Assembly (NCBI GenBank): GCA_900542445.1
Contig: UQNN01000014.1
Coordinates: 1-51,350 of the forward strand
Origin: an uncultured Eubacteriales bacterium
GTDB lineage: Bacteria; Bacillota; Clostridia; Christensenellales; Aristaeellaceae
DNA length: 51,350 nucleotides
Reading direction: 5' to 3'
Below the pieces are notes generated by a model, which had not been told where the DNA came from, did not search any database, and saw only the letters and a program-made list of their open reading frames with translations. Positions 16,299-25,030 of the stretch are shown here, piece by piece (position 1 is the stretch's first letter; the number at the start of each line of letters is the position of its first letter). Made by a program: the position numbers and the translations under genes.

Positions 16299-17353
16299 AC
16301 TATGAACAGAGTGCCAAAGCGCAGACCGAACGCCTGATGGCGGACGGCCACGCGACGATTTTGGCGATTGAATCCAGCTGCGATGAAACGGCCGCCGCGA
16401 TTGTGCGCGACGGGCGGCAGGTGATTTCCTCCGTGATTTCTTCGCAGATTCCGCTGCACGCGATGTATGGCGGCGTTGTGCCGGAAATCGCGTCGCGCGC
16501 GCACGTGGAGAGCGTCGATCCCGTGGTGGATGAGGCGCTCAAAAAGGCGGGCATGACGCTTGCCGATGTGGACGCCGTGGCCGTGACCTATGGGCCGGGG
16601 CTGGTCGGCGCGCTGCTTATCGGCGTTTCGGCGGCCAAGGCGCTGGCGTATGCGGCGGATAAGCCGCTGATTCCGGTGAATCACATCGAAGGGCATGTCA
16701 GCGCGAATTATGTGGCGCATCCCGATCTGGAGCCGCCGTTTGTGTGTCTGGTGGCTTCCGGCGGACACAGCCACATCGTCCGCGTGGAGGATTACGGCGT
16801 GTATACCCTGCTGGGGCAGACGATGGACGACGCGGCGGGCGAAGCTTTTGACAAGGCGGCGCGCGTTCTGGGACTGCCGTATCCGGGTGGGCCACTGCTG
16901 GACAAGCTCAGCCGCGAGGGCAACCCGCACGCGCTGAAACTGCCGCACGTACAGACGCCGGGACGCTATGATTACAGCTTTTCCGGCCTGAAAACGGCGC
17001 TCATCAACACGGTGCATAAACTGCGCCAGAACGGGCAGGACGTACCCGCCGCGGATATCGCCGCCAGTTTTCAACATGCGGCGGTGGAGCTTTTGAGCGA
17101 CAAGGCGATGCTGGCTGCCGTCGAAACCGGCGCAAAGACGGTCGCATTGGCGGGCGGCGTGGCGAGCAACAGCGGCTTGCGCAACACGATGAACGACAAA
17201 AGCCAAAAGGCAGGCGTTCGGCTGGTGATGCCGCCGCCGATTCTCTGCACGGACAACGCGGCGATGATCGGCAGCGCGGCGTTTTATCGGCTGATGCGCG
17301 GCGAAACCGCGGGTCTGGATTTGAACGCCTGCCCGTCGCTGAGACTGGTATAA
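16295..17353 (+). CDS. tsaD: tRNA N6-threonylcarbamoyladenosine transferase TsaD
   Basis: Catalytic subunit that transfers threonylcarbamoyl to A37 of ANN-decoding tRNAs, working with TsaB and TsaE. It is 352 residues. ASKHA ATPase fold: ESSCDETAAAIV near residue 26, metal-binding NHIEGH with His130 and His134, ASGGHSH, and GGVASNSGLR near the end. There is an extra N-terminal stretch of about 18 residues before the core; the ATG is well supported by GGAGGAAAGACC and by the ATGA overlap with the upstream gene, so the extension appears real. Confidence 0.96.
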   Translation: MNYEQSAKAQTERLMADGHATILAIESSCDETAAAIVRDGRQVISSVISSQIPLHAMYGGVVPEIASRAHVESVDPVVDEALKKAGMTLADVDAVAVTYGPGLVGALLIGVSAAKALAYAADKPLIPVNHIEGHVSANYVAHPDLEPPFVCLVASGGHSHIVRVEDYGVYTLLGQTMDDAAGEAFDKAARVLGLPYPGGPLLDKLSREGNPHALKLPHVQTPGRYDYSFSGLKTALINTVHKLRQNGQDVPAADIAASFQHAAVELLSDKAMLAAVETGAKTVALAGGVASNSGLRNTMNDKSQKAGVRLVMPPPILCTDNAAMIGSAAFYRLMRGETAGLDLNACPSLRLV

Positions 17354-17391
17354 AGGAACGAATCCGAAATAAAATACGGAAACCCATGCAG

Positions 17392-17417
17392 GGGCGCGCA
17401 GTACGCGCCCGTTTTTT
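17392..17417 (+). terminator. Terminator after tsaD
   Basis: Arms GGGCGCG/CGCGCCC with a CAGTA loop, followed by G and TTTTTT. Confidence 0.85.
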
Positions 17418-17433
17418 ATACAAAAGTTATCGT

Positions 17434-18837
17434 TTACCCTACCGAATCCTGAATCGGCATATAGAGCGCCGGATCGGGCGTCGGGGTGAAGGTTGGCTGC
17501 GGGGTGGGCGTCGGTTCGGGGGTGAGCGTCGGCGCGGCGGTCGGTACGGGCGTATCGGCGACAGGCACGGACGTTTCTTCCGGCTGCGCGGCGGTCTGGC
17601 CGACGGCATCGGAGAAGAGCAGCGCCTGCGTCTGTTTGCCTGCCGCGCCATCCACGGTCAGGCCGTGGTCTTTTTGAAAATCCTTGACGGCCTGAATCGT
17701 GCCGCCGTAATAGCCGCCGGTGACTGAGCCGTGGTAATAACCCAGCTCGGTCAGCCGCATTTGCAGCATGTACACATCTGCGCCCGTCTTGCCTCTGGAG
17801 AGCGTGCGGTACTTTGTCGGCCAGTTTGCACGGCTGTAAACGGGCGCGGCCGTCGGAGAAGGCAGCGGGTTTTCGCGCAGGGTGCTCGTGTTGAGCGTGG
17901 GTTTGAGCGTCATGGTGTATTCCGGGTCATACTCGCCTTCGTAGACGGTGATGATGGTGCCCTCCTTGCAGTTGTCGTAAATCCACTTCGCGTCGGAGAC
18001 GAGCAGGCGCACACAGCCGTGCGACGCAGGCGTGCCGAGCGCTTCAAAGGATTGAACGGAGAGGGTCGTTTCATCCGGCTCGGTGTAGAGCACGGAGTGA
18101 AACGCGTTGGCGGAATCGATGCGCGTGAGATACTGCGCGTGCGAGCCCCACGTCGGGAAATAGCCCCAGCGGGCGCGCTTCTTCGGCATGATGGTCGTGC
18201 CGCAGGGCGTGGGATATTTGCTTGTGCCGGTGGAGCAGATCATCTCACGCACGAGCACGGTATACTGCCCGTTCTCGTCGTAGGTGTAGGCGCGGGTAAT
18301 CTGGTTGGTCACATCCACCATCAGGGTGTATTTTGTCGGTTCCGGCGTAGGAGACGGGCGCGGCGTGGCGTCGGCGGGCACAGCGGCGGCAGAGAAGAGC
18401 AGCTCCTGTGTGTCGCGCCCCGCGATGCCGTCCGCGCTCAGACCGTTTTGGGTCTGGAAGGCTTTGACGGCGGCCTTTGTTACCTTATAATAACCGCCGG
18501 ATACCTTGGCGTTGTAGAACCCCAGCTCGGCCAGACGGGCCTGAATCTGCGCGACCAGTTCGCCGGAGTCGCCGTATTTGACCGTCTTTCTGAAGGTAAA
18601 ATCGTTGGGAAGGGATTTTTCAACCGGCGCGGGCGTTTCATCGGGCGCGTAGGTGTTTTCGTCGATATTTTCCTCAATCGGTTCGGCGGCCGCTTCGCCG
18701 CCTGGCGAGACAAACTGCACGTTGCCGTCGTCGCTCAGGACGACCTGCCCCGCGTCGTCCTCCCAGAGAATTTTTTCGCATAAACCGCCTGCGGGAACGA
18801 GCAGCAGCAGACAGAGAAGAAGCGCAAGATGTTTCAT
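17434..18837 (-). CDS. L,D-transpeptidase with two peptidoglycan-binding domains
   Basis: Exported cell-wall enzyme making 3-3 cross-links or anchoring proteins (467 residues). Signal peptide at 1-20 (KHLALLLCLLLLVPAGG); the Cys at its end is not in a good lipobox. PG_binding_1 domain at about 86-148, Pro/Thr linker, YkuD catalytic domain at about 168-300 with ASHGCVR and catalytic Cys275 plus an upstream His247, second PG_binding_1 at about 346-408, then a long Pro/Thr-rich tail to the C-terminus. The start ATG at 18837 is 5 bases after GGAGG. The tail after the second binding domain is unusual and may be a spacer or glycosylated region. Confidence 0.9.
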   Translation of the reverse strand: MKHLALLLCLLLLVPAGGLCEKILWEDDAGQVVLSDDGNVQFVSPGGEAAAEPIEENIDENTYAPDETPAPVEKSLPNDFTFRKTVKYGDSGELVAQIQARLAELGFYNAKVSGGYYKVTKAAVKAFQTQNGLSADGIAGRDTQELLFSAAAVPADATPRPSPTPEPTKYTLMVDVTNQITRAYTYDENGQYTVLVREMICSTGTSKYPTPCGTTIMPKKRARWGYFPTWGSHAQYLTRIDSANAFHSVLYTEPDETTLSVQSFEALGTPASHGCVRLLVSDAKWIYDNCKEGTIITVYEGEYDPEYTMTLKPTLNTSTLRENPLPSPTAAPVYSRANWPTKYRTLSRGKTGADVYMLQMRLTELGYYHGSVTGGYYGGTIQAVKDFQKDHGLTVDGAAGKQTQALLFSDAVGQTAAQPEETSVPVADTPVPTAAPTLTPEPTPTPQPTFTPTPDPALYMPIQDSVG

Positions 18838-18884
18838 GAAAGCCTCCGTGAGATGGATCAATTCATTGGCTGGCAGTTTACTAT

Positions 18885-18993
18885 ACCCAAAGGCTCCCTC
18901 TCTGAGGGCGTGCAGCTTGCCGCCCGCAGTGCGGGAGGCAGGCAAGCGAAATGCCGAAGGTATGTCAGCGAAGCTGACCGAAGGAGTTCCGTT
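18885..18993. repeat. Repeat family B element upstream of the L,D-transpeptidase
   Basis: Contains CTCCCTC..GAGGG (from 18894), CCGCCCGCAGTGCGGG and GTCAGC gaa GCTGAC (from 18964), ending in GAAGGAGTT. The order CTCCCTC palindrome then GTCA palindrome matches 6453-6505, with an extra central hairpin. No flanking duplication is visible. It sits about 50 bases before the transpeptidase start and may carry or displace its promoter (TATAGT lies next to it on the minus strand). Confidence 0.6.
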
Positions 18994-19011
18994 TCATCAT
19001 AGCACAAGCGA

Positions 19012-19066
19012 AAGACAAAAACAACCGGGGCCGCCTTTCCGATTGGGGAAAAGCGGCCCCGGCTGT
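19012..19066 (-). terminator. Terminator of the HtrA-type protease gene
   Basis: Long GC-rich stem CCGGGGCCGC.../...GCGGCCCCGG with extra TTTCC/GGAAA pairing. On the minus strand it is followed by TTGTTTTTG. Confidence 0.8.
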
Positions 19067-19100
19067 TACAGAGGAGAATGTACAAAGGGGAAGCATGGGA

Positions 19101-20300
19101 TTACTTGTTGCTGGCGGTATCGACCTCGGTCGGCTGCGGGATGACGAGATCCAGCGTCATTTCCTTGCCGTTGCGGTCGATCTTCACAGAGACGGTGTCG
19201 CCGGAAGTCTGCTTGGCTTTGATGGCGTTGAGGTCATCCGCAGAGGTCACGGTTTCGCCCGCGAACTCGGTGATGATGTCGCCCTTTTGCAGGCCGGCAC
19301 GCTCAGCCGCGCTCATGCTGGAAACCTCGGTGATATACACGCCGACCGGCATGGAATACTGCTTGCTCATGTCTTCGGTGATGTCGCGGATGGTGATGCC
19401 CAGCATAATCTGGCTGCCCTTGGTCTGATCCTTGACGGAATCCGGATCGTTGATCATCTGAGCGACAAGATCCTTGATGTTGTTGACCGGGATAGCGTAG
19501 CCGATGCCTTCGATGCTCACGGAAGAGCTCTTGGCATAGACAATGCCGATGACGTTGCCGTAGGAATCAAACAGCGCGCCGCCGGAGTTGCCGGGGTTGA
19601 TGGCCGCGTCGGTTTGGATGGCGTTGATGGTCACGTCGTCAATGGTCAGCTCCTGCTCGACGGCGGAAATGATGCCCGCGGTCACGGAGCCGTGCACCTG
19701 GCCCATCGGGTTGCCGATGGCCACGGCCAGTTCGCCAACCTCGATCTGATCGCTGTCGCCGAAGGCGGCGGCGTTCAGGCCGGTCGCGTCGATCTTGAGC
19801 ACCGCGATGTCGTTGCTCTCGGAAGAGCCGACGAGCGTGGCTTCATAGGACTGTTCCTCGCTGCCGTCGCCCGAATTGACATAGACGGTGATCTTGTCCG
19901 CGCCGGAAATGACGTGGTTATTGGTCAGCACATAGCCGTCTTCCGAGATGATGATGCCGGAACCGGCTGCCGTCTGGGTGTATTCCTGCGTGCCGCCGCG
20001 TCCGCCGCGGTTGCCGTAGCCGTAACCATAGCCATAACCGAACATACCGCCGAACGGGTTGTAATAGTTATTGTCGTAGGTGTTGTAGACGACCTTGGTT
20101 TCGGTTTCAATCGCCACGACGGAGGTGCCGCACTTCTTGGCGATCTCCGGGATGGTGAGGGAATCCTCGTTCGAGGCGGCCTCAATCACGCTGAAATGTT
20201 TGTCGGTGTTATCGGCCTGAGCCAGCGCGCTCATGCCGGCCGTAACCGTCAGCGCCAATGCGGCGGTCATGGCAATCAGGGGACGAATGGATTTACGCAT
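19101..20300 (-). CDS. HtrA/DegP-type S1C serine protease
   Basis: Envelope quality-control protease (399 residues). Signal peptide or anchor at 1-28 ending ALAQA. Trypsin-like domain with catalytic His129 (TNNHVI), Asp164 (NDIAVLKI) and Ser239 (GNSGGAL). One C-terminal PDZ domain at about 300-390 (GVYITEVSSMSAAERAGLQKG). Residues 79-103 form a Tyr/Gly-rich low-complexity stretch before the protease domain, probably part of the regulatory LA-type loop. The start ATG follows AAAGGAG by 9 bases. It is a single gene with its own terminator. Confidence 0.93.
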   Translation of the reverse strand: MRKSIRPLIAMTAALALTVTAGMSALAQADNTDKHFSVIEAASNEDSLTIPEIAKKCGTSVVAIETETKVVYNTYDNNYYNPFGGMFGYGYGYGYGNRGGRGGTQEYTQTAAGSGIIISEDGYVLTNNHVISGADKITVYVNSGDGSEEQSYEATLVGSSESNDIAVLKIDATGLNAAAFGDSDQIEVGELAVAIGNPMGQVHGSVTAGIISAVEQELTIDDVTINAIQTDAAINPGNSGGALFDSYGNVIGIVYAKSSSVSIEGIGYAIPVNNIKDLVAQMINDPDSVKDQTKGSQIMLGITIRDITEDMSKQYSMPVGVYITEVSSMSAAERAGLQKGDIITEFAGETVTSADDLNAIKAKQTSGDTVSVKIDRNGKEMTLDLVIPQPTEVDTASNK

Positions 20301-20396
20301 ACTGAAAATCTCCTTTCGGGGTGAAACTGCTTGTGGGCCTGTTGAAAAGGGGGAACGAGGTTTTCGCCCGCCCGCTTTCCTTCAAGCGATGGCTGT

Positions 20397-20458
20397 ATTA
20401 TAGAAGGGAGGTATGAAGAAAAAATGGTAGACTTGAGGAAAAAACATTAAAACAATGT
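20397..20458 (-). promoter_or_regulatory. Probable htrA promoter with upstream dyad
   Basis: A perfect -10 TATAAT lies at 20402-20397 on the minus strand, but no good -35 box precedes it. About 45 bases upstream is ACATT/AATGT (20444-20458), overlapping a second dyad ACAAT/ATTGT at 20452-20469. A poor -35 with upstream dyads suggests activator control, as for stress proteases; this is inference. Confidence 0.4.
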
Positions 20459-20476
20459 GACAAAATTGTGTCGGAG

Positions 20477-21676
20477 TCAGTCTGCCCCGCGCAAAGAGGC
20501 AAAACCGAGTGTAAGCAGGTCAAACCCGACGCGCATCAGCGGCGGGGTGTCGCGATTCAGCCGCGTTCCGCTGGTCATCACGCCCACGCCCGCGCCCGTC
20601 GTCGGATCAGCGAACAATTCGGCGCACATGCCGTAGGCCACGCCCTGATGGCCGACGGGGGAAAAGCCGGGAAACACGCCGGGCAGGGCCGCAGTGTTCA
20701 GCCCGCGGCCGATTTGGCCGACGCCGCCCAGCCCGTCCTGCGGGGCGCGCATGAGATCGAGCGATGGGGCGGAGAGCACGCCCATTTCGCCATGGGAGGC
20801 CAGCAGCCCCAGCAGCGCGGCCATGCCGCGGCTGTCCGTAATGAGCCGGCCGGCGGCGCAGAGATAATCGCGTTCGGGGTCAAACGGTTCGGGTTTGCGT
20901 TTGGCCAGCGCCTGCGCGTTGTATTTGAGCAGCGGAAGGGGAAAGCGCATGCTGTATCCGTTGGCCAGATCCGAACGGGGCGAAATGCGGCGGGGATCAT
21001 AGCTGGCGCGGATCGCCAGCGGGGAAAAGACGAGATCCTGCATGATGTCGTCCAGCGGTTTTTCCGCCGCGCGCTCCATGACCACGCCCGCCGCGCCAGC
21101 GCCGAGGTTGCTGTAATGAAAGGCCTCGCCCGGCTTCACGTTCAGCCAGTTGTCGGCGTTTTCCAGCAGTTCGCGAAGGGTGCATCCTTTCTGCATGCCG
21201 CGCGTGCCGTAGTTTCCCTCGTCGCGGATGGCAGCAGTATGGGTGAGCAGCATGCGCAGGGTGACGGGCACGTCTTTAAAATGCGGATTGCGCACGGGAT
21301 AGCCCAGGTAGACGGAAAGATCCTCATCCAGATTCAGCGCGCCGCGTTCGCAAAGCGCCAGCACGCCGAAGGCCATCACCAGCTTGCTGACGGAGGCGAT
21401 GCGGAAGCAGGTTTCCTCCGTTACGGGCACGCGGCCCGACAGGCGCGCCGTACCGTGGCAAAACACGTCATACTGTCCCGATGGGCGGCGCAGCACGACG
21501 CACGCGCCCAGCGTGCGATTGTTTTCGAGAATGGATTCCATCGATAATTCAAAGCGCAGACGCGATTCCGGGGTCATGCGCCCGTCTTCGCGCCGCGGGA
21601 GAACCGGCATGCGCTGAAAGGTTTGTTCGGCGCGCCGACGCAGAAAAGCCAGCTCGGCGCTCGTTGGGGTTTTCAA
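20477..21676 (-). CDS. Serine hydrolase of the beta-lactamase/class C fold
   Basis: A 399-residue penicillin-binding-protein-like hydrolase. The SxxK nucleophile is Ser95-Lys98 (ASVSK), YSN is 188-190, and GHQG near the end replaces KTG. No signal peptide, so probably cytoplasmic or non-classically located; the substrate is unknown (esterase or peptidase activity is possible). The start is TTG at 21676, 9 bases after AAAGGAGG; an in-frame ATG further up has no ribosome site. The promoter is at 21719-21747. Confidence 0.82.
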   Translation of the reverse strand: MKTPTSAELAFLRRRAEQTFQRMPVLPRREDGRMTPESRLRFELSMESILENNRTLGACVVLRRPSGQYDVFCHGTARLSGRVPVTEETCFRIASVSKLVMAFGVLALCERGALNLDEDLSVYLGYPVRNPHFKDVPVTLRMLLTHTAAIRDEGNYGTRGMQKGCTLRELLENADNWLNVKPGEAFHYSNLGAGAAGVVMERAAEKPLDDIMQDLVFSPLAIRASYDPRRISPRSDLANGYSMRFPLPLLKYNAQALAKRKPEPFDPERDYLCAAGRLITDSRGMAALLGLLASHGEMGVLSAPSLDLMRAPQDGLGGVGQIGRGLNTAALPGVFPGFSPVGHQGVAYGMCAELFADPTTGAGVGVMTSGTRLNRDTPPLMRVGFDLLTLGFASLRGAD

Positions 21677-21718
21677 GGGATTGTTCCTCCTTTTCGGACG
21701 CAGCTCGTCCGTAAAGCC

Positions 21719-21747
21719 ATTGTAATGCGGCGCGAGCATACTGTCAA
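21719..21747 (-). promoter_or_regulatory. Promoter of the serine hydrolase gene
   Basis: Minus strand: consensus -35 TTGACA (21747-21742), 17-base spacer, -10 TACAAT (21724-21719). Confidence 0.85.
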
Positions 21748-21771
21748 CGCGAAAAAAATTATCTGAATGCC

Positions 21772-21800
21772 TTGCGCGCACAACGCGATGTCAGTATAAT
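21772..21800 (+). promoter_or_regulatory. Promoter of the MgtC-like gene
   Basis: -35 TTGCGC (21772-21777), 17-base spacer, -10 TATAAT (21795-21800). It is back-to-back with the serine hydrolase promoter. Confidence 0.8.
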
Positions 21801-21849
21801 AAATCATCTGAATTTAACCCGGATTTTACAGAGAGCGGAGGAGATTGGA

Positions 21850-22566
21850 ATGGGGGCTTTTTTTGACCGGCTGACGGCATTCGGACAGCCGCTGACGATT
21901 GCGGCCGTGCTGATGCGGATCGGCGTGGCGGTGGTCATCGGCGCGGTGATCGGCATCGAACGCGAAATCAAAAATCGCCCGGCGGGCATGCGCACGCATG
22001 TGCTGGTGTGCGTCGGCGCGGCGCTTGTGTCGCTGATTGAAAGCCAGACGGTTGCGGACGTAGTGGCGCTGGGCAACGCTTCCATCGGCGTGAGCATGGG
22101 ACGCATTACCACGTCGGTTGTCTCCGGCGTGGGCTTTCTCGGCGCGGGCACGATTTTCATGAGCGACCGAAAGATATCCGGCCTGACGACGGCGGCGTCG
22201 CTCTGGTGCACGGCCTGCATCGGTTTGGCGGTGGGTTCGGGTTATATCCTGATGGCGGTCGCCGCTGGCGTGATTGTGCTGGTGATTCTGCGGCTCATGC
22301 AGCGCATTGTGCATGTCAACACGCTCAAGCGGCTGGAGGTGCAGTTTATCCACCGCACGCAGACGCTGGCGTTCCTCAACGAATACTTTATGAACCTGGG
22401 CGTGAAGATTCTGGACGTGGACTTTCATGCGGAAAGCAGGCCGGAAGGCAATCTGTATACCAACTTGTACACGCTTTCCATGCCCGCTAAGACGAGCTAT
22501 GTGGATGTGATCGGCACGCTGTCCGAACATCCGAACATCCGCACCGTGCGGACGAGGAATATCTGA
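21850..22566 (+). CDS. MgtC/SapB-family membrane protein
   Basis: A 238-residue protein. The N-terminal half has about four membrane helices with the family signatures GIEREIKNRPAGMRTHVLVCVG and SGVGFLGAGTIF. The C-terminal part (about 155-238) is a soluble ACT-like domain. MgtC proteins influence magnesium and ATP homeostasis in the membrane; the exact activity of this branch is not settled. The ATG at 21850 follows GGAGGAG by 6 bases. No magnesium-responsive leader is visible in the short 5' region. Confidence 0.88.
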   Translation: MGAFFDRLTAFGQPLTIAAVLMRIGVAVVIGAVIGIEREIKNRPAGMRTHVLVCVGAALVSLIESQTVADVVALGNASIGVSMGRITTSVVSGVGFLGAGTIFMSDRKISGLTTAASLWCTACIGLAVGSGYILMAVAAGVIVLVILRLMQRIVHVNTLKRLEVQFIHRTQTLAFLNEYFMNLGVKILDVDFHAESRPEGNLYTNLYTLSMPAKTSYVDVIGTLSEHPNIRTVRTRNI

Positions 22567-22568
22567 GC

Positions 22569-22628
22569 AGTCACCCTTCCGCCGTCTGCGGACGGTTGTC
22601 CCCTCCGCGAGGGGAGGAAGACCGCGTG
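22569..22628. repeat. Repeat family B-like element covering the 3' end of the MATE gene
   Basis: CCGTCtgcgGACGG at about 22582-22595 and TCCCCTC cgc GAGGGGA from about 22599 form two hairpins, flanked by TCACCCTTCC and GGAAG. It lies directly after the MgtC stop and encodes the last residues of the MATE protein on the other strand. Confidence 0.5.
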
Positions 22629-23986
22629 AACGGGGAAAGGGGAAAGACCTTCCGTGTCAGCAGCCACGAGAAAACAAGCGAAATCACGTCGCTGACGCTC
22701 TGGCACACAAGCAGCCCCCAAAGGCCGAAAACACGCGGCAGAAGCGTCAGCAGGGGAAGAAGGAAAAGCCCCTGTCGGCTTGTGGCGACGAGCGCGGCGC
22801 GGACGGTCTGCCCAAGCGATTGGGTGAGCATGGTCATCAAAATGACGGCGCTCTGCGCAAAAAAGACGGCGCTTTGCAGGCGCAGGGCGTGTCCGGCAAC
22901 ATCGGCGGTCTGCGCGTCGTGAGCAAAGCAGGCGGTCAGCGCCGGGGCAAAGGCAAAGACAGCTGCGCCGACGGCCAGCGAAAAGACGAGCAGGACGCGC
23001 TGACAGAAGCGATACGCGGTTTGGCAGCGCGCCGTTTGCTTTGCGCCGAAGGCCGCGCCGCAGACGGGCTGGAAGCCCTGGCCGAAGCCGATGACGGCCG
23101 AGGTGAACGGCATGACCGCGCGGGCGCACAGCCCCATGCCCGCCAGGACGGGCGCGCCGAATTCGGCGGATACGCGTGAGAGCATCGCGGCGGAAAGGCT
23201 GGTTGCGCCCTGACGCAGCAGCGTCGGCAGACCGTAACGCATGATCTCCGCAAAGACGGGCAGGGTAAAACGGGCGCGGCGCAGAGACGGACGGATCAGC
23301 TCGCCGTGTCGCAGCGCATATCCCAGCAGAACGACGAAAACGGCAGTTTCGCGCGCGAGCATCGCAATGCCCGCGCCATGCACGCCGAGATTCAGGCGGA
23401 GGCAGAGCGCAGCCAGCAGCGCTGCGCCGAGCGACGAACCGACGAGCGCGGCGGCCATATTCGGGAGCGTTTTGCCCTGCGCGCGCAATAGACTGCCGAG
23501 TACCAGGCCGCCGCACAGGGGCGGCCCGCTGGCAAGCACATACCGCGCATACGGTACGCCCGCCGAGACGGCGCTTTCCGGCGCGCCGAGCAGGCGCAGC
23601 AGCGGCGCGGCGAGGGAAAAGCCGCCGATCAGCAGCAGACCGGAGAGCAGCAGGGCGGAAAAGAACGCCGCCCCGGCGGCACGCCCGGCCGCTTCGCGAT
23701 GGGATTGACGCGCGGAGGGGGACGTATGCCGGACGCTGCTTTGGCCGATGCAGCGGCTGACAAAACTGCCCGCGCCCATGCCGAGGGTGAAGCCGACGGT
23801 CTGTTCCAGTAGAATCAGGGCGAGGCATGCGCCGACGGCGGCAGAGAGCGGCGTGTCGTTTTGAGCGAGAACGAGCGCCTCAAACAACTGGCAGGCGGAG
23901 GACGCGAGCATGGCGGTCACGCCGGGTGCGGCGATTTTCAGCGTCAGCAGCCGCGCGTCGCCGGAAAGCAGGGCAGTATCGGCCAT
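22571..23986 (-). CDS. MATE-family efflux transporter
   Basis: A 471-residue multidrug/toxin exporter with about 12 hydrophobic helices in two similar halves (GAGSFVSRCIGQ in the first, GFGQGFQPVCGAAFGAK in the second). It uses a sodium or proton gradient. Start ATG 23986, 7 bases after GAGGAGG. The last 20 residues or so (SSSPRGGDNRPQTAEG) are encoded by a repeat element, so the native tail has probably been replaced. Substrate unknown. Confidence 0.88.
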   Translation of the reverse strand: MADTALLSGDARLLTLKIAAPGVTAMLASSACQLFEALVLAQNDTPLSAAVGACLALILLEQTVGFTLGMGAGSFVSRCIGQSSVRHTSPSARQSHREAAGRAAGAAFFSALLLSGLLLIGGFSLAAPLLRLLGAPESAVSAGVPYARYVLASGPPLCGGLVLGSLLRAQGKTLPNMAAALVGSSLGAALLAALCLRLNLGVHGAGIAMLARETAVFVVLLGYALRHGELIRPSLRRARFTLPVFAEIMRYGLPTLLRQGATSLSAAMLSRVSAEFGAPVLAGMGLCARAVMPFTSAVIGFGQGFQPVCGAAFGAKQTARCQTAYRFCQRVLLVFSLAVGAAVFAFAPALTACFAHDAQTADVAGHALRLQSAVFFAQSAVILMTMLTQSLGQTVRAALVATSRQGLFLLPLLTLLPRVFGLWGLLVCQSVSDVISLVFSWLLTRKVFPLSPFTRSSSPRGGDNRPQTAEG

Positions 23987-24033
23987 GGCGCGTCCTCCTC
24001 GCTGCGAAAACTAAAAATATCCGACAATATCAT

Positions 24034-24062
24034 TTGACACATGCGCGCGGTTAGCGTATCAT
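24034..24062 (+). promoter_or_regulatory. Promoter of the ROK kinase gene
   Basis: -35 TTGACA (24034-24039), 17-base spacer, -10 TATCAT (24057-24062). Confidence 0.85.
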
Positions 24063-24136
24063 GGACGCAGACGCGCACATGGATAGTCTGCCCGCAAAGG
24101 GCGGAAACCATGCGGGCGCAAAAAGGAGGATGGCTT

Positions 24137-25030
24137 ATGCTTATTGGCGCACTGGAAGCGGGCGGCACCAAAATGGTCTGCTCGATCGGCAATCCGGAGG
24201 GCGGCGTGCTCCAGCGCGCCAGTTTTCAGACGCTCACGCCGGATGTGACCGTGCCGCAGATTGTGGATTTTATCGGGAAATTCGACGTCAAGGCGCTGGG
24301 AATCGGCTCGTTCGGCCCGCTTGACCTGAATCCGGCTTCGCCGACTTACGGCAACATCACCAAAACGCCGAAAAAAGAGTGGATCGATTATCCACTGATG
24401 ACGACGCTCAAGAATGCGCTGGGTGTGCCGACGGGCATCGACACGGATGTGAACGCGGCGGCGCTGGCGGAATACACGATGGGCGCGGGCAAGGGGCGCG
24501 GCAGCCTGCTGTATGTGACGGTGGGCACGGGGATTGGCGGCGGCTTCGTGACAGACGGCAGGATGATCCACGGGCTGGTGCATCCGGAAATGGGGCACAT
24601 GATCCTTGCGCCGCTGGAAGGCGATACGATGCCCGACGGCGTCTGCCCATATCACAGACATTGTTTGGAAGGACTGGCAAGCGGCCCGGCAATCGAGAAA
24701 CGCTGGGGACTGTCGGCCAAGCTGATGACGGAGGATCACCCCGCGTGGGAGCTGGAGGCGACCTATCTGGCGCAGATGTGCGTAAACATGATCGTCACAG
24801 TCTCGCCGGAGGTGATCGTACTGGGCGGCGGCGTGATGCAGCAGGCGCACCTGTTCCCGAAGATTCGCGCGAAGGTGCTCGATCTGCTGGGCGGTTACGT
24901 TTCTTCGCCGAGTATCACGCCGGAGGGTATCGACAGCTACATTGTGCCGCCCGCGCTGGGCGTCAATTCCGGCGTGATCGGCGCGCTGCTGCTGGGCGCG
25001 CGGGCGCTGGAGAGAGAGGGGGAACGCTGA
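24137..25030 (+). CDS. ROK-family sugar kinase (fructokinase-like)
   Basis: A 297-residue ATP-dependent hexose kinase. N-terminal phosphate loop GALEAGGTKMVCSIG, DTDVNAAALAEY with the catalytic Asp region, and VGTGIGGG. The zinc-binding segment HPEMGH followed by CPYHRHCLEGLASGPAI fits the fructokinase branch. The start ATG at 24137 lies 7 bases after AAAGGAGG; upstream in-frame Mets lie between the promoter and this site. Alone in its transcript. Glucose or mannose as substrate cannot be excluded. Confidence 0.87.
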   Translation: MLIGALEAGGTKMVCSIGNPEGGVLQRASFQTLTPDVTVPQIVDFIGKFDVKALGIGSFGPLDLNPASPTYGNITKTPKKEWIDYPLMTTLKNALGVPTGIDTDVNAAALAEYTMGAGKGRGSLLYVTVGTGIGGGFVTDGRMIHGLVHPEMGHMILAPLEGDTMPDGVCPYHRHCLEGLASGPAIEKRWGLSAKLMTEDHPAWELEATYLAQMCVNMIVTVSPEVIVLGGGVMQQAHLFPKIRAKVLDLLGGYVSSPSITPEGIDSYIVPPALGVNSGVIGALLLGARALEREGER

